Of a DNA stretch of 14,635 nt, positions 13,863-14,635 are shown piece by piece. Within the stretch, counting starts at the first letter, position 1. Every line of letters starts with the position of its first letter. The position numbers were made by a program, and so were the translations under genes. Where the stretch lies: contig JACQRG010000007.1 of assembly GCA_016206565.1 (NCBI GenBank), forward strand, positions 1-14,635, given 5' to 3'. The notes under the pieces were generated by a model. That model did not search any database. It had not been told where the DNA came from and saw only the letters and a list, made by a program, of their open reading frames with translations. Source of the DNA: Candidatus Omnitrophota bacterium. GTDB taxonomy: Bacteria; Omnitrophota; Gorgyraeia; Aquiviventales; Aquiviventaceae.

Positions 13863-14491
13863 TGGGTCGCTACACCGGGCCGTCGTGCCGGCTCTGCCGC
13901 CGGGAAGGGATGAAGCTCTTCCTCAAGGGCACCAAGTGCTCCTCGCCGAAGTGCCCGATCGAGAAGCGCGCGTTCCCGCCCGGGCAGCACGGGCAAATCC
14001 GCGTCAAGCTCTCCGACTACGGCATCCAGCTGCGCGAGAAGCAGAAGGTCAAGCGCATGTACGGGATGCTGGAGCGCCCGTTCCGGCGCTACTTTGGCAT
14101 CGCCCAGAAGGCCAAGGGCGTCACCGGCCAGATGCTCATCGAGCTGCTGGAGTCTCGGCTGGACAATGTGCTGTATCGCATGGGGGTGGCGGGCTCACGG
14201 CGCGAGGGGCGCGCGATCGTGCGCCACCGCGGCATCACGGTCAACGGCAAGCTGGTGGACATTCCGTCGTTCACGGTCAGCGTGGGCGATGTCATCGAGC
14301 CGGCGCCTAAGCGGGAGCATCTGCGCCGCCGCATGAAGGAGAACCTGGAGCGCACGAAGGATCGGCCCGTGCCGGCGTGGCTGCAGGTGGATGCGCAGGC
14401 GCTGAAGGGCGTCATCGCGCGCGCGCCGCACAAGGACGATCTCGGCCTGGCGATTCAAGAACAGTTGATTGTTGAACTCTATTCCAAGTAG
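13862..14491 (+). CDS. rpsD: 30S ribosomal protein S4, zinc-binding form
   Basis: S4 is a primary 16S rRNA binder that nucleates 30S assembly and, in several bacteria, represses the alpha operon translationally. The 209-residue product has the normal length. The N-terminus carries C9, C12, C26 and C31 with the spacing of the zinc-binding form known from Thermus thermophilus, then [11 protein letters not shown] and the helical region with [17 protein letters not shown]. The S4 RNA-binding domain starts around residue 98 with [41 protein letters not shown] (in part), then VSVGDVIE. It ends [12 protein letters not shown], the classic S4 terminus. The ATG shares one base with the rpsK stop. rpoA follows after 24 bases, the widest gap in the window. 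Confidence 0.98.
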   Translation: MGRYTGPSCRLCRREGMKLFLKGTKCSSPKCPIEKRAFPPGQHGQIRVKLSDYGIQLREKQKVKRMYGMLERPFRRYFGIAQKAKGVTGQMLIELLESRLDNVLYRMGVAGSRREGRAIVRHRGITVNGKLVDIPSFTVSVGDVIEPAPKREHLRRRMKENLERTKDRPVPAWLQVDAQALKGVIARAPHKDDLGLAIQEQLIVELYSK

Positions 14492-14505
14492 CGGTACGCA
14501 GAGGG

Positions 14506-14510
14506 GGAGG
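14506..14510 (+). promoter_or_regulatory. Shine-Dalgarno site for rpoA
   Basis: GGAGG within a G-rich run lies 5 bases before the rpoA ATG at 14516. It supports this ATG as the true start and suggests rpoA is translated independently of rpsD. Confidence 0.75.
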
Positions 14511-14515
14511 GACGC

Positions 14516-14635
14516 ATGGGAACGCTCTGGCGCGATTTCGTCACCCCGAGCCGGTTGGTCTGTGACGAAGACACGTTAACCGACACGTATGGGAAGTTCA
14601 TCGCCGAGCCCTTTGAGCGGGGCTACGGCGTGACC
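14516..14635 (+). CDS. rpoA: RNA polymerase alpha subunit, N-terminal 40 codons (3' end outside window)
   Basis: RpoA dimerises to scaffold RNA polymerase assembly, and its C-terminal domain contacts promoters and activators. Only the first 40 residues are in the window: MGTLWRDFVTPSRLVCDEDT followed by a segment with YGKFIAEPFERGYGVT. The (K/R)F..EP.ERG(Y/F)G.T element is the start of the conserved alpha N-terminal domain, just before the expected LGN.LRR motif that would lie outside. The ATG at 14516 has a GGAGG at ideal spacing. The position after rpsD is the standard alpha operon order. The frame is open to the last base of the window. The EPFERGYG version, rather than EPLERGFG, weakly hints at the PVC/Omnitrophota side of the bacterial tree (recall, low confidence). 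Confidence 0.95.
   Translation, partial: MGTLWRDFVTPSRLVCDEDTLTDTYGKFIAEPFERGYGVT

Noticed and set aside
14492..14515. Possible terminator or promoter between rpsD and rpoA
   Set aside because: The 24-base gap has no stem followed by T-run and no recognisable -35/-10 pair; its G-rich run serves as the rpoA ribosome binding site.
1..14635. Search for tRNA, rRNA, CRISPR, insertion sequences, phage genes or toxin/defence modules
   Set aside because: Practically every base is in a recognised housekeeping gene; no direct repeat array, inverted terminal repeats or foreign-looking composition was seen by eye.

Overview
This window is a gene-dense stretch of bacterial chromosome carrying the merged S10–spc–alpha ribosomal protein locus on the plus strand. 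It runs from the 3' part of tuf, through 27 complete ribosomal, secretion and housekeeping genes plus rpmJ, to the first 40 codons of rpoA. All genes point the same way and no intergenic gap exceeds about 25 bases, so nothing in the window looks like a promoter region, terminator, RNA gene, mobile element or CRISPR array. I found no previously undescribed system; the points of interest are lineage-level variations on a very conserved locus.

Layout: tuf (partial) – rpsJ – rplC – rplD – rplW – rplB – rpsS – rplV – rpsC – rplP – rpmC – rpsQ (S10 block, 1–6025); rplN – rplX – rplE – rpsN (zinc type) – rpsH – rplF – rplR – rpsE – rplO – secY (spc block, 6028–11181, lacking rpmD/L30); adk – map – infA – rpmJ (11182–12945); rpsM – rpsK – rpsD – rpoA (partial) (alpha block, 12948 to the window end). 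Many junctions overlap or abut: rplD/rplW by 17 bases, adk/map and map/infA by 8, rpmC/rpsQ by 4, and four by a single base. This implies one transcript with strong translational coupling.

The genes work together. The ribosomal proteins build both subunits, EF-Tu and IF1 serve elongation and initiation, SecY is the membrane channel for proteins made on those ribosomes, MetAP trims the initiator methionine, Adk balances adenine nucleotides and RpoA is the RNA polymerase alpha scaffold.

Organism: a bacterium with GC-rich DNA (about two-thirds G+C by eye). The adk-map-infA cassette between secY and rpmJ, zinc-binding forms of S14, S4 and L36, a zinc-ribbon tail on L24, and loss of rpmD from its usual place exclude an Escherichia-like gammaproteobacterial arrangement. 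Motif flavour in L4, L23, L3 and the RpoA N-terminus reminds me of the PVC/Omnitrophota part of the tree, but that is recall-based and low confidence; no phylogeny was computed.
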